From: an uncultured Clostridium sp.
Lineage (GTDB): Bacteria; Bacillota; Clostridia; Clostridiales; Clostridiaceae
Length of the DNA: 64,000 nt
Reading direction: 5' to 3'
NCBI RefSeq assembly: GCF_947039605.1
Contig: NZ_CAMQZG010000009.1
Location: forward strand, 1 to 64,000
In this document: positions 10,043 to 18,007 of the stretch, in pieces
Numbering within the stretch: position 1 is the first letter of the stretch
Layout: every line of letters begins with the position of its first letter
Position numbers and translations under genes: made by a program
Notes under the pieces: model-generated
What the model saw: the letters and a program-made list of their open reading frames with translations, nothing else
Databases searched by the model: none
What the model was told of the DNA's origin: nothing

Positions 10043-10561
10043 TTATTTAGCTTCAATCTGTACATCATATACCTTTGAAACATTTTTAACTATATCTTGA
10101 ATCTCTATAACTTGTTCTTCTGTAAGTGCTTGTGCTTGTGAAACCACAACTCTAGCTTTTTCTGCGTCAAGGAAACAGATTGCATCCTTATATCCTTTAC
10201 TTTTTATATTAAGTTCTATTCTGCTCTCTAAATCTCTATTTGTTGTTTTAGCTGATAACTTTTCTGTTGCTGAATCTTTTTGTTCTTTTGAAGTATTTTC
10301 ATCTGCTATGATTGTTTTTAATGTTTGGATAGCTCTTTCATCTTCTTGCTCTCTTACACTTCTTGTCTCATAGAAATAATCTGCATTTGTTGTTTCTACT
10401 CCTTTATCAGCACCCTCTGTTTGCTCTTTCATTGTAAGTGCTAAATCGCCATCTGAAAGTCTATTGTTTACATTAGTAGCTAATGCCCCAACACCTAATA
10501 TTAATACCATTAATGTTACTATTATCATTGCCTGTTTACTGTTTATACCTTTATTATTCAT
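10043..10561 (-). CDS. spoIIIAH: Stage III sporulation protein AH
   Basis: SpoIIIAH is the mother-cell half of the Q-AH channel that joins SpoIIQ across the intermembrane space of the engulfed forespore. The 172-residue protein has a short cytoplasmic start, one membrane segment (about residues 12-30, MIIVTLMVLILGVGALA), a charged helical linker, and a C-terminal ring-forming domain with the YscJ/FliF-like fold. Length is somewhat less than the Bacillus protein (218). Start ATG follows GGGGG by seven bases. It is the last gene of the spoIIIA operon. Confidence 0.93.
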   Translation of the reverse strand: MNNKGINSKQAMIIVTLMVLILGVGALATNVNNRLSDGDLALTMKEQTEGADKGVETTNADYFYETRSVREQEDERAIQTLKTIIADENTSKEQKDSATEKLSAKTTNRDLESRIELNIKSKGYKDAICFLDAEKARVVVSQAQALTEEQVIEIQDIVKNVSKVYDVQIEAK

Positions 10562-10585
10562 CTCAATACCCCCGTAAATTATGTT

Positions 10586-11197
10586 TTATTTATTTTCTTC
10601 TTCCATTGAAAAAATGCTTACATCTTCCAAACTTATGTCATACAAACTAGAAATTGCTTTACCTATTTCATATTTTATTTTGCTATTCCCTGCACCTTCT
10701 GCAACTACCATAACACCTATAACTTCTGGCTTTTTAGTTTCTAAAATATATGGAGCATTTCCTCCATCATCATTTTTCATAACTACTTTATCACCGTCTG
10801 TAGCCTCATTGTTTACCCTTTGCCCTCCTTCACTATCAACTTCTTCTGTTTTGCTTTGCTGACTATTACTATCAGTAGCTGGAACTTTTATCTCACTGCC
10901 ACCAAATCTAAGCTTTACTTCAACTGTACCTACCCCTTCAATTTTTGAAAGTATCTCTTGAAGTTCTTTTGTTTCAACTTGCTCATATTCATGATCTATA
11001 ACTGGTGCTTGTGTAAAGTCAACTTCTGCATTACCATTTAAATTATTCTTCTCACTGTTAGATATATTATTTACATCTTTCAAATATGACAAAGAAAAAC
11101 ATACTAAAATTAATATCAAAACTAGTATCACTAATGGTGCTATTTTTTTATTTTTACTTATCTTCTCTAAAAAAGAATTAAACTTATCCTTGTCCAT
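10586..11197 (-). CDS. spoIIIAG: Stage III sporulation protein AG
   Basis: SpoIIIAG forms a large oligomeric ring in the intermembrane space of the sporangium. The protein (203 residues from this start) has one membrane segment (residues about 20-39, IAPLVILVLILILVCFSLSYL) and a C-terminal ring-building domain ending IGKAISSLYDISLEDVSIFSMEEE. I use ATG 11197, which has GGTGGAGG upstream and lies one base after the spoIIIAF stop, not the in-frame codon at 11215. A Ser/Gly/Asp-rich insertion near residues 115-145 interrupts the ring domain, a position where insertions are also known in Bacillus. Confidence 0.93.
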   Translation of the reverse strand: MDKDKFNSFLEKISKNKKIAPLVILVLILILVCFSLSYLKDVNNISNSEKNNLNGNAEVDFTQAPVIDHEYEQVETKELQEILSKIEGVGTVEVKLRFGGSEIKVPATDSNSQQSKTEEVDSEGGQRVNNEATDGDKVVMKNDDGGNAPYILETKKPEVIGVMVVAEGAGNSKIKYEIGKAISSLYDISLEDVSIFSMEEENK

Positions 11198-11198
11198 C

Positions 11199-11753
11199 TT
11201 ATTCCTCCACCACACTTATTATTTTTTCATCTATTTTAAGTTCATCTGCCATATATTTTTTTATTTCTTTAGAAACTTCACTTTCTACTTTCTCTTCACC
11301 AATACTAATTTCTTCAACTTTTTCTACATTCCCATTTTCTTTTTCTTTAACTTTTACTATTACTTCATTAAATGACATTTGAAAATCATCTAAATCAACT
11401 TTCCCATCAATTACAACTGTAAATTTATAACCATCAAACTTTTCTTCTAAAACTATTTTGCAGTTATCCTCAAGTCTTGAAACTATAAATGAACTACTTG
11501 TTTCTCCCTCATAAAAACTTTCTTCTCCATTAACTTTAAATTCCTTATCTATCGCTGCCTGAATTTCTCTTGACAGGTCTTTATCTGAATTAAAAATTTT
11601 AATGATAGGTGTAAGCATAACTGCAAGCATTATTAGTGATAATATAAAATTTTGATATTTTTTAAGGCTATTATCTGGAAGTATAAGTTCTACTGCAACA
11701 ATAAATATACTTACTGTTGTAAGTGTTATAACAAACTCTTTTAAATAATCCAT
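11199..11753 (-). CDS. spoIIIAF: Stage III sporulation protein AF
   Basis: SpoIIIAF is a mother-cell membrane component of the SpoIIIA secretion-like complex. The 184-residue protein has two N-terminal membrane helices (about residues 8-25 and 34-52) followed by a soluble domain with ring-building-motif-like alternation. Position between spoIIIAE and spoIIIAG and the ELILPDNSLKKYQNFILSLIMLAVMLTPI segment identify it. It is four bases downstream of spoIIIAE. Confidence 0.92.
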   Translation of the reverse strand: MDYLKEFVITLTTVSIFIVAVELILPDNSLKKYQNFILSLIMLAVMLTPIIKIFNSDKDLSREIQAAIDKEFKVNGEESFYEGETSSSFIVSRLEDNCKIVLEEKFDGYKFTVVIDGKVDLDDFQMSFNEVIVKVKEKENGNVEKVEEISIGEEKVESEVSKEIKKYMADELKIDEKIISVVEE

Positions 11754-11756
11754 ATT

Positions 11757-12944
11757 CTATCCTCCTACAACAAACCGTCCAGCTGAGGACATAATTGCTA
11801 TTATTATAAAGAACATTACACTAATGCTTACAACACACGATAAAACCATAGTCATAGCATCTCCTACTGAATCAATTGCTGAAACCATTCTACTATCTGC
11901 TACTGGCTGTATAACTGCTGAAGTTACTCTGTATGCAAATATCATCATTATCATTTTTATAATTGGATATAATATTATTCCTATAACTACAATAAGCCCA
12001 ACTGAACTCACCGCACTTTTTAGGACAAGTGAATATCCTGCAACAGTCGTTATTGCATCTGAAAATGATTTTCCTACTATTGGCACAAAATTATCTACCG
12101 CAAATTTGGCTGTTTTAAGTGTCACTGCATCTATAGTATTTGCACTAATTCCTCTAATTGCAATAATTCCAACAAATACTGTTAAAACTATTCCTTGTGA
12201 CCACATTGCTATTTGTTTTACAAGTTTACATACATTGCTAATCTTATGTTCATTAGTAAGATTATTTACAAACTGAAGAACAAAATACATAAGTATCATA
12301 GGAAATATAAAATCTATATAAATTTTAGGTGTCAATGAAACAAGTAAAACCACTACTGGGTCTATAGTCACCGCTGAAGTTATGCCTCCTGCTGTTGATA
12401 GCAAAAATACTAATACAGGCATTAAAACAACCATAAAATCTATAAGCATTTGTATCACATTCTTTGCTATGTTAAGTCCTAATATAAAACTTGATGTTAA
12501 AAGCATTATTGTTAATGCATAACATGCAAAAAATGCTATATTAGAAATCCCTCCACTACTAAATGCTGATTGTAGATTTTTAAGTAGCGCACTAAGCAGT
12601 GTGATTACTAAGACTGACATTAAGAGCTTAAATACTAGCCCTACTTCCTTAAACATATAGTCTACTATCCCTTTTAAAATAGCACTTATCTCGACTGGTG
12701 ATTCTCCTGTATCTAGGAATTTATCAACATACTCGCTAACTCTCATTCCCTCTATAAGTTCTCCCTCTAGATTAAGTTCATTAACATAATCATAAAATCT
12801 TTCTATACTTTTATCTGACTCAAGTTCTTTTTTTGTATCTTCAAAATTTGACTTAACATCTGTACCTTCTGCAAAGGCCATTGATGAAATACCTCCAAAT
12901 ACAAATAAAAAGCTCAAGACAAATCTCATAAATCTTTTATTCAT
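11757..12944 (-). CDS. spoIIIAE: Stage III sporulation protein AE
   Basis: SpoIIIAE is the large polytopic membrane component of the SpoIIIA complex. The 395-residue protein has a signal peptide (about residues 1-25, ending SMAFAEG), an extracytoplasmic segment, then seven or more hydrophobic helices to the C-terminus. The length is normal for the family (Bacillus 399). Start ATG is well supported by operon spacing (seven bases after spoIIIAD). Confidence 0.93.
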   Translation of the reverse strand: MNKRFMRFVLSFLFVFGGISSMAFAEGTDVKSNFEDTKKELESDKSIERFYDYVNELNLEGELIEGMRVSEYVDKFLDTGESPVEISAILKGIVDYMFKEVGLVFKLLMSVLVITLLSALLKNLQSAFSSGGISNIAFFACYALTIMLLTSSFILGLNIAKNVIQMLIDFMVVLMPVLVFLLSTAGGITSAVTIDPVVVLLVSLTPKIYIDFIFPMILMYFVLQFVNNLTNEHKISNVCKLVKQIAMWSQGIVLTVFVGIIAIRGISANTIDAVTLKTAKFAVDNFVPIVGKSFSDAITTVAGYSLVLKSAVSSVGLIVVIGIILYPIIKMIMMIFAYRVTSAVIQPVADSRMVSAIDSVGDAMTMVLSCVVSISVMFFIIIAIMSSAGRFVVGG

Positions 12945-12951
12945 AAAACAC

Positions 12952-13335
12952 CTACATTATCTTTAGAATAGAATTTAAAACGGCTGCAAGTATTGGTATT
13001 GCAAGAACTAATATTAATATTTTTGCTGCAAATTCTACTTTTGATGCTAAAATACCAGAACCTGAATCCTTGCATAATTCAATACAAAATGAAGCTATAT
13101 AGGATATTCCTATTATTTTCATAATAATTTCTATATAGACAATATCTACTCCAGCCTTTGTTGCCATATCTCTAACAAATATAATAATCTCTTGAAGCTG
13201 TGGCACCATAAATATAAACACAGCAATTCCTGCTGCAAGAACAAGACCAAATGCAACTGCACTTTTACTTTCTTTAAGAATGATATAAAAGAAAAGTGCT
13301 ACAAATACAAAGCTAACTACTTTAATTATTTCCAT
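12952..13335 (-). CDS. spoIIIAD: Stage III sporulation protein AD
   Basis: This is a small integral membrane protein of the spore channel complex, 127 residues with about four hydrophobic helices. The sequence is related in style to SpoIIIAC, and the two are paralogous in Bacillus. I use ATG 13335 with AGGTGGTG just upstream rather than the GTG at 13344 that abuts the spoIIIAC stop codon; the GTG cannot be ruled out. Confidence 0.9.
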   Translation of the reverse strand: MEIIKVVSFVFVALFFYIILKESKSAVAFGLVLAAGIAVFIFMVPQLQEIIIFVRDMATKAGVDIVYIEIIMKIIGISYIASFCIELCKDSGSGILASKVEFAAKILILVLAIPILAAVLNSILKIM

Positions 13336-13344
13336 AGTCACCAC

Positions 13345-13539
13345 CTACATAAAAAACATTGTTTTTACTGAGTTAAATAAATTGCTTATAAGTCCAATTA
13401 CCATTGTTAATATTATTATTATCCCTGTTAAATTTATTAAAGTTGCTATCTCACCCTTTCCACTTGAAGATAATACCTTATCTAAAATTACAAGCATTAT
13501 GCCAACTCCACCAAGTTTAAAAATTAAATCTAAATCCAA
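13345..13539 (-). CDS. spoIIIAC: Stage III sporulation protein AC
   Basis: A 64-residue protein with two membrane helices, matching SpoIIIAC (68 residues in Bacillus), a component of the spore channel. The start is TTG at 13539, with GGGGGA eight bases upstream; no ATG is available in frame near the start. It follows spoIIIAB by 28 bases. Confidence 0.9.
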   Translation of the reverse strand: MDLDLIFKLGGVGIMLVILDKVLSSSGKGEIATLINLTGIIIILTMVIGLISNLFNSVKTMFFM

Positions 13540-13567
13540 AATTATTTCCCCCTATCCTAAGTAATAT

Positions 13568-14086
13568 TTAAATTAAAAAAATAGCTATCATTACTCCAAT
13601 ACCGATACCTAGAGTTTTATACATTTTGCAATTTGTTCTATAATCTTTTTCTGCTGAATCTATAACTCTATCTAACTTGTCCTTAGCTAATAAAAATATT
13701 TGCCCTTGTCCTGTTATATCTGTATCTCCTAACGATTTTGACAAATCAAGAATTATAGTGAAATCTTCCTTTGTCATAGCCATTTCATTTTTTTGATTAT
13801 TTAGCGAATATCTAAATGCAGAATTTACATTGTCTATATCACCTCGTATAAGAAGTTCTGACACTTCTGCGAATAAATTACTTACTACACCATTTGATTT
13901 ATTAGAAATCCCTGCTAGAACGTCTGGAAGCGGTCTATAACTATAAAGTATTTCATTTTCCATATCTATAAGACTTCTCATAAGCTCTGATAATTCTAAA
14001 TATCTTTTTTTAAACTCTTCTCCATATAAATATCCAATGAAGCTACATAATATTACTATCAAAACTAGTACAATTATTTTAAACAT
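13568..14086 (-). CDS. spoIIIAB: Stage III sporulation protein AB
   Basis: SpoIIIAB resembles GspF-type platform proteins and is thought to anchor the SpoIIIAA ATPase. The 172-residue protein has an N-terminal membrane helix (residues 2-19), a helical cytoplasmic domain with the conserved RSLIDMENEILYSYRPLPDVL segment, and a C-terminal membrane helix (about 154-172). Start ATG has AGGAGG seven bases upstream. It lies 13 bases after spoIIIAA. Confidence 0.92.
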   Translation of the reverse strand: MFKIIVLVLIVILCSFIGYLYGEEFKKRYLELSELMRSLIDMENEILYSYRPLPDVLAGISNKSNGVVSNLFAEVSELLIRGDIDNVNSAFRYSLNNQKNEMAMTKEDFTIILDLSKSLGDTDITGQGQIFLLAKDKLDRVIDSAEKDYRTNCKMYKTLGIGIGVMIAIFLI

Positions 14087-14099
14087 TTTTTCCTCCTAG

Positions 14100-14984
14100 C
14101 TAGACATCATAAACTTCCTCTATATGTCCTGCACCATCTCTAGCACTAAGCAAGATTACTTTTTCTATAAGTTTCTGGTTTAGAATATCTCTAAAAATAT
14201 CCCTTTTATATAAATCTTCTATGTTATTTCCATGAAGAGTACATATAACATTAACTCCTGAGTTGTAGGCCATAATTATACCTTCAATGTCTTTGCTGCT
14301 TCCTATTTCATCACAAATAATTACATCTGGAGACATTGTTCTTATTGCCATCATAAGACCTTCTCCTTTTAAACAGTTATCATATATATCTGTTCTTTCA
14401 CCAACATCCATCTGTGCTACACCTCTATAACATGATGCAATCTCACTTCGTTCATCAATAATCACAACTCGCTTCCCATTTAAAGCAAGTGGTTTGTATC
14501 CATTGGATATATTTCTACTTATATCTCTTAAAAGAGTTGTTTTCCCACATCTTGGTGGAGATATTATAAGTGTATTTTTAATATTTTTTCCTGAAATTAT
14601 ATATTTCATTATTTTATCTGAACATCCTATTATCTCTCTTGCTACTCTTATGTTAAGTGAACTTATATGTTTTATTGTCTTTATTGTATTATTTTGTATT
14701 ATACATTGTCCTGCAAGCCCTACTCTATGCCCCCCTTCTATTGTTATGTATCCTTGTCTTATCTCTTCTTCAACCGCATATAATGAATAATTACTTATCT
14801 TTTGAATTATTATTTTAATATCTTCATTTGTTACAACATAAGGTTTTACAACTTCTTGCCCTTTAACTATTATCCTAAGTTTTTTTCCTATACTAAGTCT
14901 TATTTCTTCTATACTAGCTTTTTCTTTTAGCTCCATAACGCTATTTGATATCCCTTTTGGTAAAAGTCTTAGAATTTTATCCAT
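14100..14984 (-). CDS. spoIIIAA: Stage III sporulation protein AA (ATPase)
   Basis: SpoIIIAA is a type II/IV secretion-like ATPase that powers the spore feeding-tube complex in the mother cell. The 294-residue protein has the Walker A segment SPPRCGKTTLLRD near residues 142-154 and a Walker B-like region VIICDEIGSSKD near 220-231. Arg-rich segments RVGLAGQ and RVAREIIG precede the P-loop as in the family. It is the first gene of the operon and has a very strong Shine-Dalgarno, GGAGGGAGG. Bacillus expresses this operon from a sigma-E promoter; I did not find a convincing sigma-E match in the 70 bases upstream. Confidence 0.95.
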   Translation of the reverse strand: MDKILRLLPKGISNSVMELKEKASIEEIRLSIGKKLRIIVKGQEVVKPYVVTNEDIKIIIQKISNYSLYAVEEEIRQGYITIEGGHRVGLAGQCIIQNNTIKTIKHISSLNIRVAREIIGCSDKIMKYIISGKNIKNTLIISPPRCGKTTLLRDISRNISNGYKPLALNGKRVVIIDERSEIASCYRGVAQMDVGERTDIYDNCLKGEGLMMAIRTMSPDVIICDEIGSSKDIEGIIMAYNSGVNVICTLHGNNIEDLYKRDIFRDILNQKLIEKVILLSARDGAGHIEEVYDV

Positions 14985-15052
14985 TTCCTCCCTCCTTTCA
15001 CCTCTTTAAATTAATACTACTTTACATAAAAAAATATTCCTTTAAATAAAAA

Positions 15053-15080
15053 AAACTCTACAAAAAATTATGTAGAGTTT
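15053..15080 (-). terminator. Second terminator upstream of spoIIIA
   Basis: A perfect 10-bp stem (15053-15062 with 15071-15080) with an 8-base loop is followed on the minus strand by a T-run. It stands directly behind another terminator, so transcription from the zinc-ribbon gene is stopped twice before the spoIIIA operon. Confidence 0.85.
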
Positions 15081-15086
15081 AAAAAT

Positions 15087-15120
15087 AAAAAAAGGACATC
15101 GATTTCGATATCCTTTTTTT
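15087..15120 (-). terminator. Terminator after the zinc-ribbon gene
   Basis: The GC-containing stem (15094-15101 with 15106-15113, one wobble) is extended by A/T tracts on both sides, giving a classic intrinsic terminator immediately after the stop codon at 15121. Confidence 0.88.
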
Positions 15121-15480
15121 CTAATTTATTTGATTTGTACAATATGGACATGAAATTTTTTCTTTGTTTTTAAGAACTGAATTTTCAACATATATTGGCT
15201 TCTCACAACTTTGACATTTAACCTCTACATAATCGTCATCCTCTTCTTCTAAATCTTCTAAAGTTACTTCTTCAAAAAGTTCCTCTTGAACATCTGATAG
15301 GTCATCATTTATTAATGATACATCCTCTGTAACACTTTCTAAATTAACTGCCATTCCTTCTATAGTATCAAATAATCCATCTACAAGATCCAAAAGTTTA
15401 CGATTAAACTCATTATTCAAATCTTTATTATCATCTAATATAAGCTTTAAATTAGTTAAGTCTTCACGAATATTTTCCAT
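15121..15480 (-). CDS. CD1247-like zinc-ribbon protein
   Basis: A 119-residue acidic protein of unproven function. The first two thirds are helical and strongly acidic (EELFEEVTLEDLEEEDDDY). The C-terminus is a four-cysteine zinc ribbon, CQSCEKP near residues 91-97 and CPYC near 111-114. In Clostridioides a similar helical plus zinc-ribbon protein lies between efp and spoIIIAA, so position supports the family. ATG 15480 is chosen over a GTG three codons earlier because of its spacing from GGAAG. It has its own terminator and is separated from efp by a hairpin at 15505-15530. Confidence 0.7.
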   Translation of the reverse strand: MENIREDLTNLKLILDDNKDLNNEFNRKLLDLVDGLFDTIEGMAVNLESVTEDVSLINDDLSDVQEELFEEVTLEDLEEEDDDYVEVKCQSCEKPIYVENSVLKNKEKISCPYCTNQIN

Positions 15481-15504
15481 TTTATACACTTCCTTATATT
15501 AAAT

Positions 15505-15530
15505 ATGCTAAGTTCAAAAGAACTTAGCAT
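15505..15530 (-). terminator. Hairpin after efp
   Basis: A perfect 11-bp stem (15505-15515 with 15520-15530, loop of four) lies just downstream of the efp stop codon. The minus-strand tail ATATTTAATA is a weak T-run, so termination may be partial. Confidence 0.65.
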
Positions 15531-15540
15531 TATCTTTTTG

Positions 15541-16101
15541 TTATTTTATTCTTTCCATGTATTCACCAGTTCTAGTATCAACTCTAATAACATCACCTTG
15601 TTCGATGAACATTGGTACCATTGAAGTTGCTCCTGTCTCAAGAATAGCTGGTCTTAAAGCATTATTTGCTGAATTACCTTTTACTGCTGGATCACATTGT
15701 GTAATTTCTAACTCAACAAAGTTTGGTGCTTCAACTGAGAACGCATCACCTTTGTAGAATTTAATTATTGCTGACATGTTTTCTTTTAAGTATTTGATTG
15801 CTGTTTCAACTTTTTCATAGTTAAGTGGGATTTGCTCATAAGTCTCATTGTCCATGAAGTAGTATAGCTCTCCATCTGAATAAAGATATTGCATTTCCTT
15901 TCTTTCTATTACAGCTTCTTGTAACTTATCTGTTGGGTTGAAAGTTCTATCAACTGCCCCACCTGCGATAACGTTTCTCATTTTAGTTCTTACGAATGCT
16001 GCACCTTTACCTGGTTTAACATGTAAAAACTCTATTACTGTAAATACTTGTCCCTCAATCTCAAAAGTTGTTCCTTTTCTTATATCACCTGCTGATATCA
16101 T
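15541..16101 (-). CDS. efp: Translation elongation factor P
   Basis: EF-P rescues ribosomes stalled at polyproline stretches. The 186-residue protein has the KOW-like N-terminal domain with the modification loop [13 protein letters not shown] near residues 28-40, where K32 at the loop tip is the position modified in other bacteria, and two OB domains. The end [13 protein letters not shown] is the family C-terminal signature. Start ATG has GGAGGG seven bases upstream. The modifying enzyme is not in this window. Confidence 0.97.
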   Translation of the reverse strand: MISAGDIRKGTTFEIEGQVFTVIEFLHVKPGKGAAFVRTKMRNVIAGGAVDRTFNPTDKLQEAVIERKEMQYLYSDGELYYFMDNETYEQIPLNYEKVETAIKYLKENMSAIIKFYKGDAFSVEAPNFVELEITQCDPAVKGNSANNALRPAILETGATSMVPMFIEQGDVIRVDTRTGEYMERIK

Positions 16102-16344
16102 ATTGAATATCCCTCCAAAATCTATAAATTCATTTATAGTATAACCTTTATATTATGATTAATACAAAAACTTATATGTAGTAATAAATTATACTATAAA
16201 TAACTTTGATAATAATTCCTGCCTTATGCAAAGCAACAATCTTAATTCTATCAAATAGTAATTCTAAATGCAATTATTTTAAGAAATATTATATTATCTT
16301 TCTATATAATCACATTATTGTATTTATTAAGCACATAAGTTAAA

Positions 16345-16758
16345 TTAAACCTTATAAAATTTTACTATCTTTATTATATCATTATCTGAACATAATTCTA
16401 CCTCATAATCATAATATTCTATGCACATATTTCCATAACTTTTATTTTTTTTTGCTATAAACAATTTTTCTTCTAAATCATAGTAAATTTTAATATCAAA
16501 CTCATTATATGGAAACTCTGAATATTGCTTTAAAAGTTCAGTTTCTGTTAAATTACTCAGCTCAATCTTTTCTTTAAATTTTGTTGTAGCCTTTCCGATA
16601 TTTAGTTCATCATTTTTTTCATCAACATCTTTATTGCTACTAACATCTATAAATTTTTTCTTATCTACCTGTATCTCAAAAATCATAAGCCCTATAAATG
16701 CTAATAGTCCTAAAAATATGCTCAGTTGCAATACAACAAATCCTTTTTTATCTTTCAT
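16345..16758 (-). CDS. Pseudopilin-like protein lacking Glu+5 (fourth of four)
   Basis: A 137-residue protein with a type IV prepilin-like start: a short basic leader KDKKG, then FVVLQLSIFLGLLAFIGLMIF. Position +5 after the predicted cleavage site (G|F) is Gln, not the usual Glu that pairs with the neighbouring subunit. Loss of Glu+5 is known in tip pseudopilins such as GspK, so a tip role is possible. The remainder is a small soluble domain with Cys near residues 118 and 126. ATG 16758 overlaps the preceding gene by 11 bases and has AGGTG upstream. Function beyond pseudopilin class is not recognised. Confidence 0.65.
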   Translation of the reverse strand: MKDKKGFVVLQLSIFLGLLAFIGLMIFEIQVDKKKFIDVSSNKDVDEKNDELNIGKATTKFKEKIELSNLTETELLKQYSEFPYNEFDIKIYYDLEEKLFIAKKNKSYGNMCIEYYDYEVELCSDNDIIKIVKFYKV

Positions 16759-17203
16759 AAACACCTATATCCTTATATCCATTATCAAATATATATTCAA
16801 TATAAAATATATTTTCATTCTGACTTATTTTTATATCCTCAATATTATGGTCTATCGTAATACTCTTATTCCAATGACCATTTTTATCAAACAACTTTAC
16901 TATAAGTCCAGTTTCTAGTGCCTCAAGGCTATAAACTTCCTTACTTGTTTTACTCTTTCTTACCGAAATTCCCTCATCAGTTTTTATTCCTGTTGTTCCA
17001 TCTGCCTCTATATATTTTTTTACGCTATCATTGATTTGTATAAAGGCTATTTTATTTTTTAGTGCTAATTTTTCTTCATTATAATTTTTAAAAAGAAATA
17101 ATCCTATATTCATTATTGGTATCATTAAAATACCCACTAAACTTATATAAATTACAACTTCTAAAATAAGATGACCTTTCTTCTTTACTCTAACTCTATA
17201 CAT
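16748..17203 (-). CDS. Type II secretion/type IV pilus pseudopilin (third of four)
   Basis: A 151-residue pseudopilin. A basic leader (MYRVRVKKKG) precedes the hydrophobic helix HLILEVVIYISLVGILMI with Glu at +5, typical of class III signal sequences cut by a prepilin peptidase after Gly. The soluble domain is beta-rich and ends FDNGYKDIGVYER. The ATG overlaps the upstream gene by 19 bases, so translation is coupled. Which ComG or Gsp position it corresponds to cannot be assigned from sequence alone. Confidence 0.72.
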   Translation of the reverse strand: MYRVRVKKKGHLILEVVIYISLVGILMIPIMNIGLFLFKNYNEEKLALKNKIAFIQINDSVKKYIEADGTTGIKTDEGISVRKSKTSKEVYSLEALETGLIVKLFDKNGHWNKSITIDHNIEDIKISQNENIFYIEYIFDNGYKDIGVYER

Positions 17204-17631
17204 TTAAATTTATTTACCTCTATCTCATAATTTTCTTTATATATCCTTATATTGATATACCCATCTAGCTCATTGAACTCTGAAAAATCTATATAAAACC
17301 CATTTAATTCTCCAAGTTTTTCCTCTATAAAATCAATGTTTATATAATTTTTTATCTCATTAGAAGTTAAACCAAGTCCACGAATTTCCTTTAAATTATA
17401 AATTTCATCAAATGATACATTTCTATCTAATTCTTTTTCAATTGCATATAAAATACTATATGTCTTCTTTTTCTCCATAGATTTTTTATTTACATTCATT
17501 GCTGTGTTAAAACTGCTCCAAACACAAATAAGCATTATGCTTGCAACTGCAAATCCAATAATTAATTCTAAAAGTAAGTATCCTTTTTTCTTTTTATATA
17601 TGCATTTTCTTGCAGGTTGTACAACTTTCAA
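17185..17631 (-). CDS. Type II secretion/type IV pilus pseudopilin (second of four)
   Basis: A 148-residue pseudopilin with leader ending KKKKG and helix YLLLELIIGFAVASIMLICVW, with Glu at +5. The start is TTG 17631, with GAGG nine bases upstream inside the end of the preceding gene (38-base overlap). The soluble part has no recognised catalytic motif. The leader carries an unusual Cys (ARKCIY) before the basic stretch. Confidence 0.72.
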   Translation of the reverse strand: MKVVQPARKCIYKKKKGYLLLELIIGFAVASIMLICVWSSFNTAMNVNKKSMEKKKTYSILYAIEKELDRNVSFDEIYNLKEIRGLGLTSNEIKNYINIDFIEEKLGELNGFYIDFSEFNELDGYINIRIYKENYEIEVNKFKCIELE

Positions 17632-18007
17632 TAATATATACCTCTTCCTCTCTTCCTTTTAACTTTAATTTAAAACTTTTAGTAATCTCACCATTATTTA
17701 TCATAAACTGTTTATCTATCAGCTCATCTAGAGCAATTTCAAGACTACTAACTTTTACTCTCTCACCACTTGATTTATTATAAAGTTGATTTTTTGTAAT
17801 ACCTATTTGCTTAACTAAATTTTTATTACTTGAATCTATACATTCAAGTATTATAAATTGTTTAACACTCTCAATTTCTCTCTCATAGGCAATTTCTCTT
17901 TGTTTTTGTTTATAATATGATATACTTCCCATAAATATTAAAGAAACTACTGATAAAAGTGCTAGATACACAACAGTTTCTATAAGTGTGACTCCCTTTT
18001 TAGACAT
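17594..18007 (-). CDS. Type II secretion/type IV pilus pseudopilin (first of four)
   Basis: A 137-residue pseudopilin starting MSKKG, with predicted cleavage before VTLIETVVYLALLSVVSLIF and Glu at +5. I choose ATG 18007, whose ATGTCTAA overlaps the stop codon of the platform gene by eight bases. ATG 18022 and TTG 18034 are alternatives that would lengthen the leader to 10-14 residues. The C-terminus has a C-T-T-C-K-K pattern that could form a disulfide. It does not look like an abundant major pilin: there is no long conserved GFTLLELL-type start. Confidence 0.72.
   Translation of the reverse strand: MSKKGVTLIETVVYLALLSVVSLIFMGSISYYKQKQREIAYEREIESVKQFIILECIDSSNKNLVKQIGITKNQLYNKSSGERVKVSSLEIALDELIDKQFMINNGEITKSFKLKLKGREEEVYIIESCTTCKKMHI

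Noticed and set aside
11824..12276. A 150-codon open frame on the plus strand
   Set aside because: It is antisense to spoIIIAE, and reads as an artefact of the membrane-protein codons.
14985..15052. Sigma-E promoter before spoIIIAA
   Set aside because: A GAATATT could serve as a -35, but no acceptable CATA-type -10 lies at the right distance.
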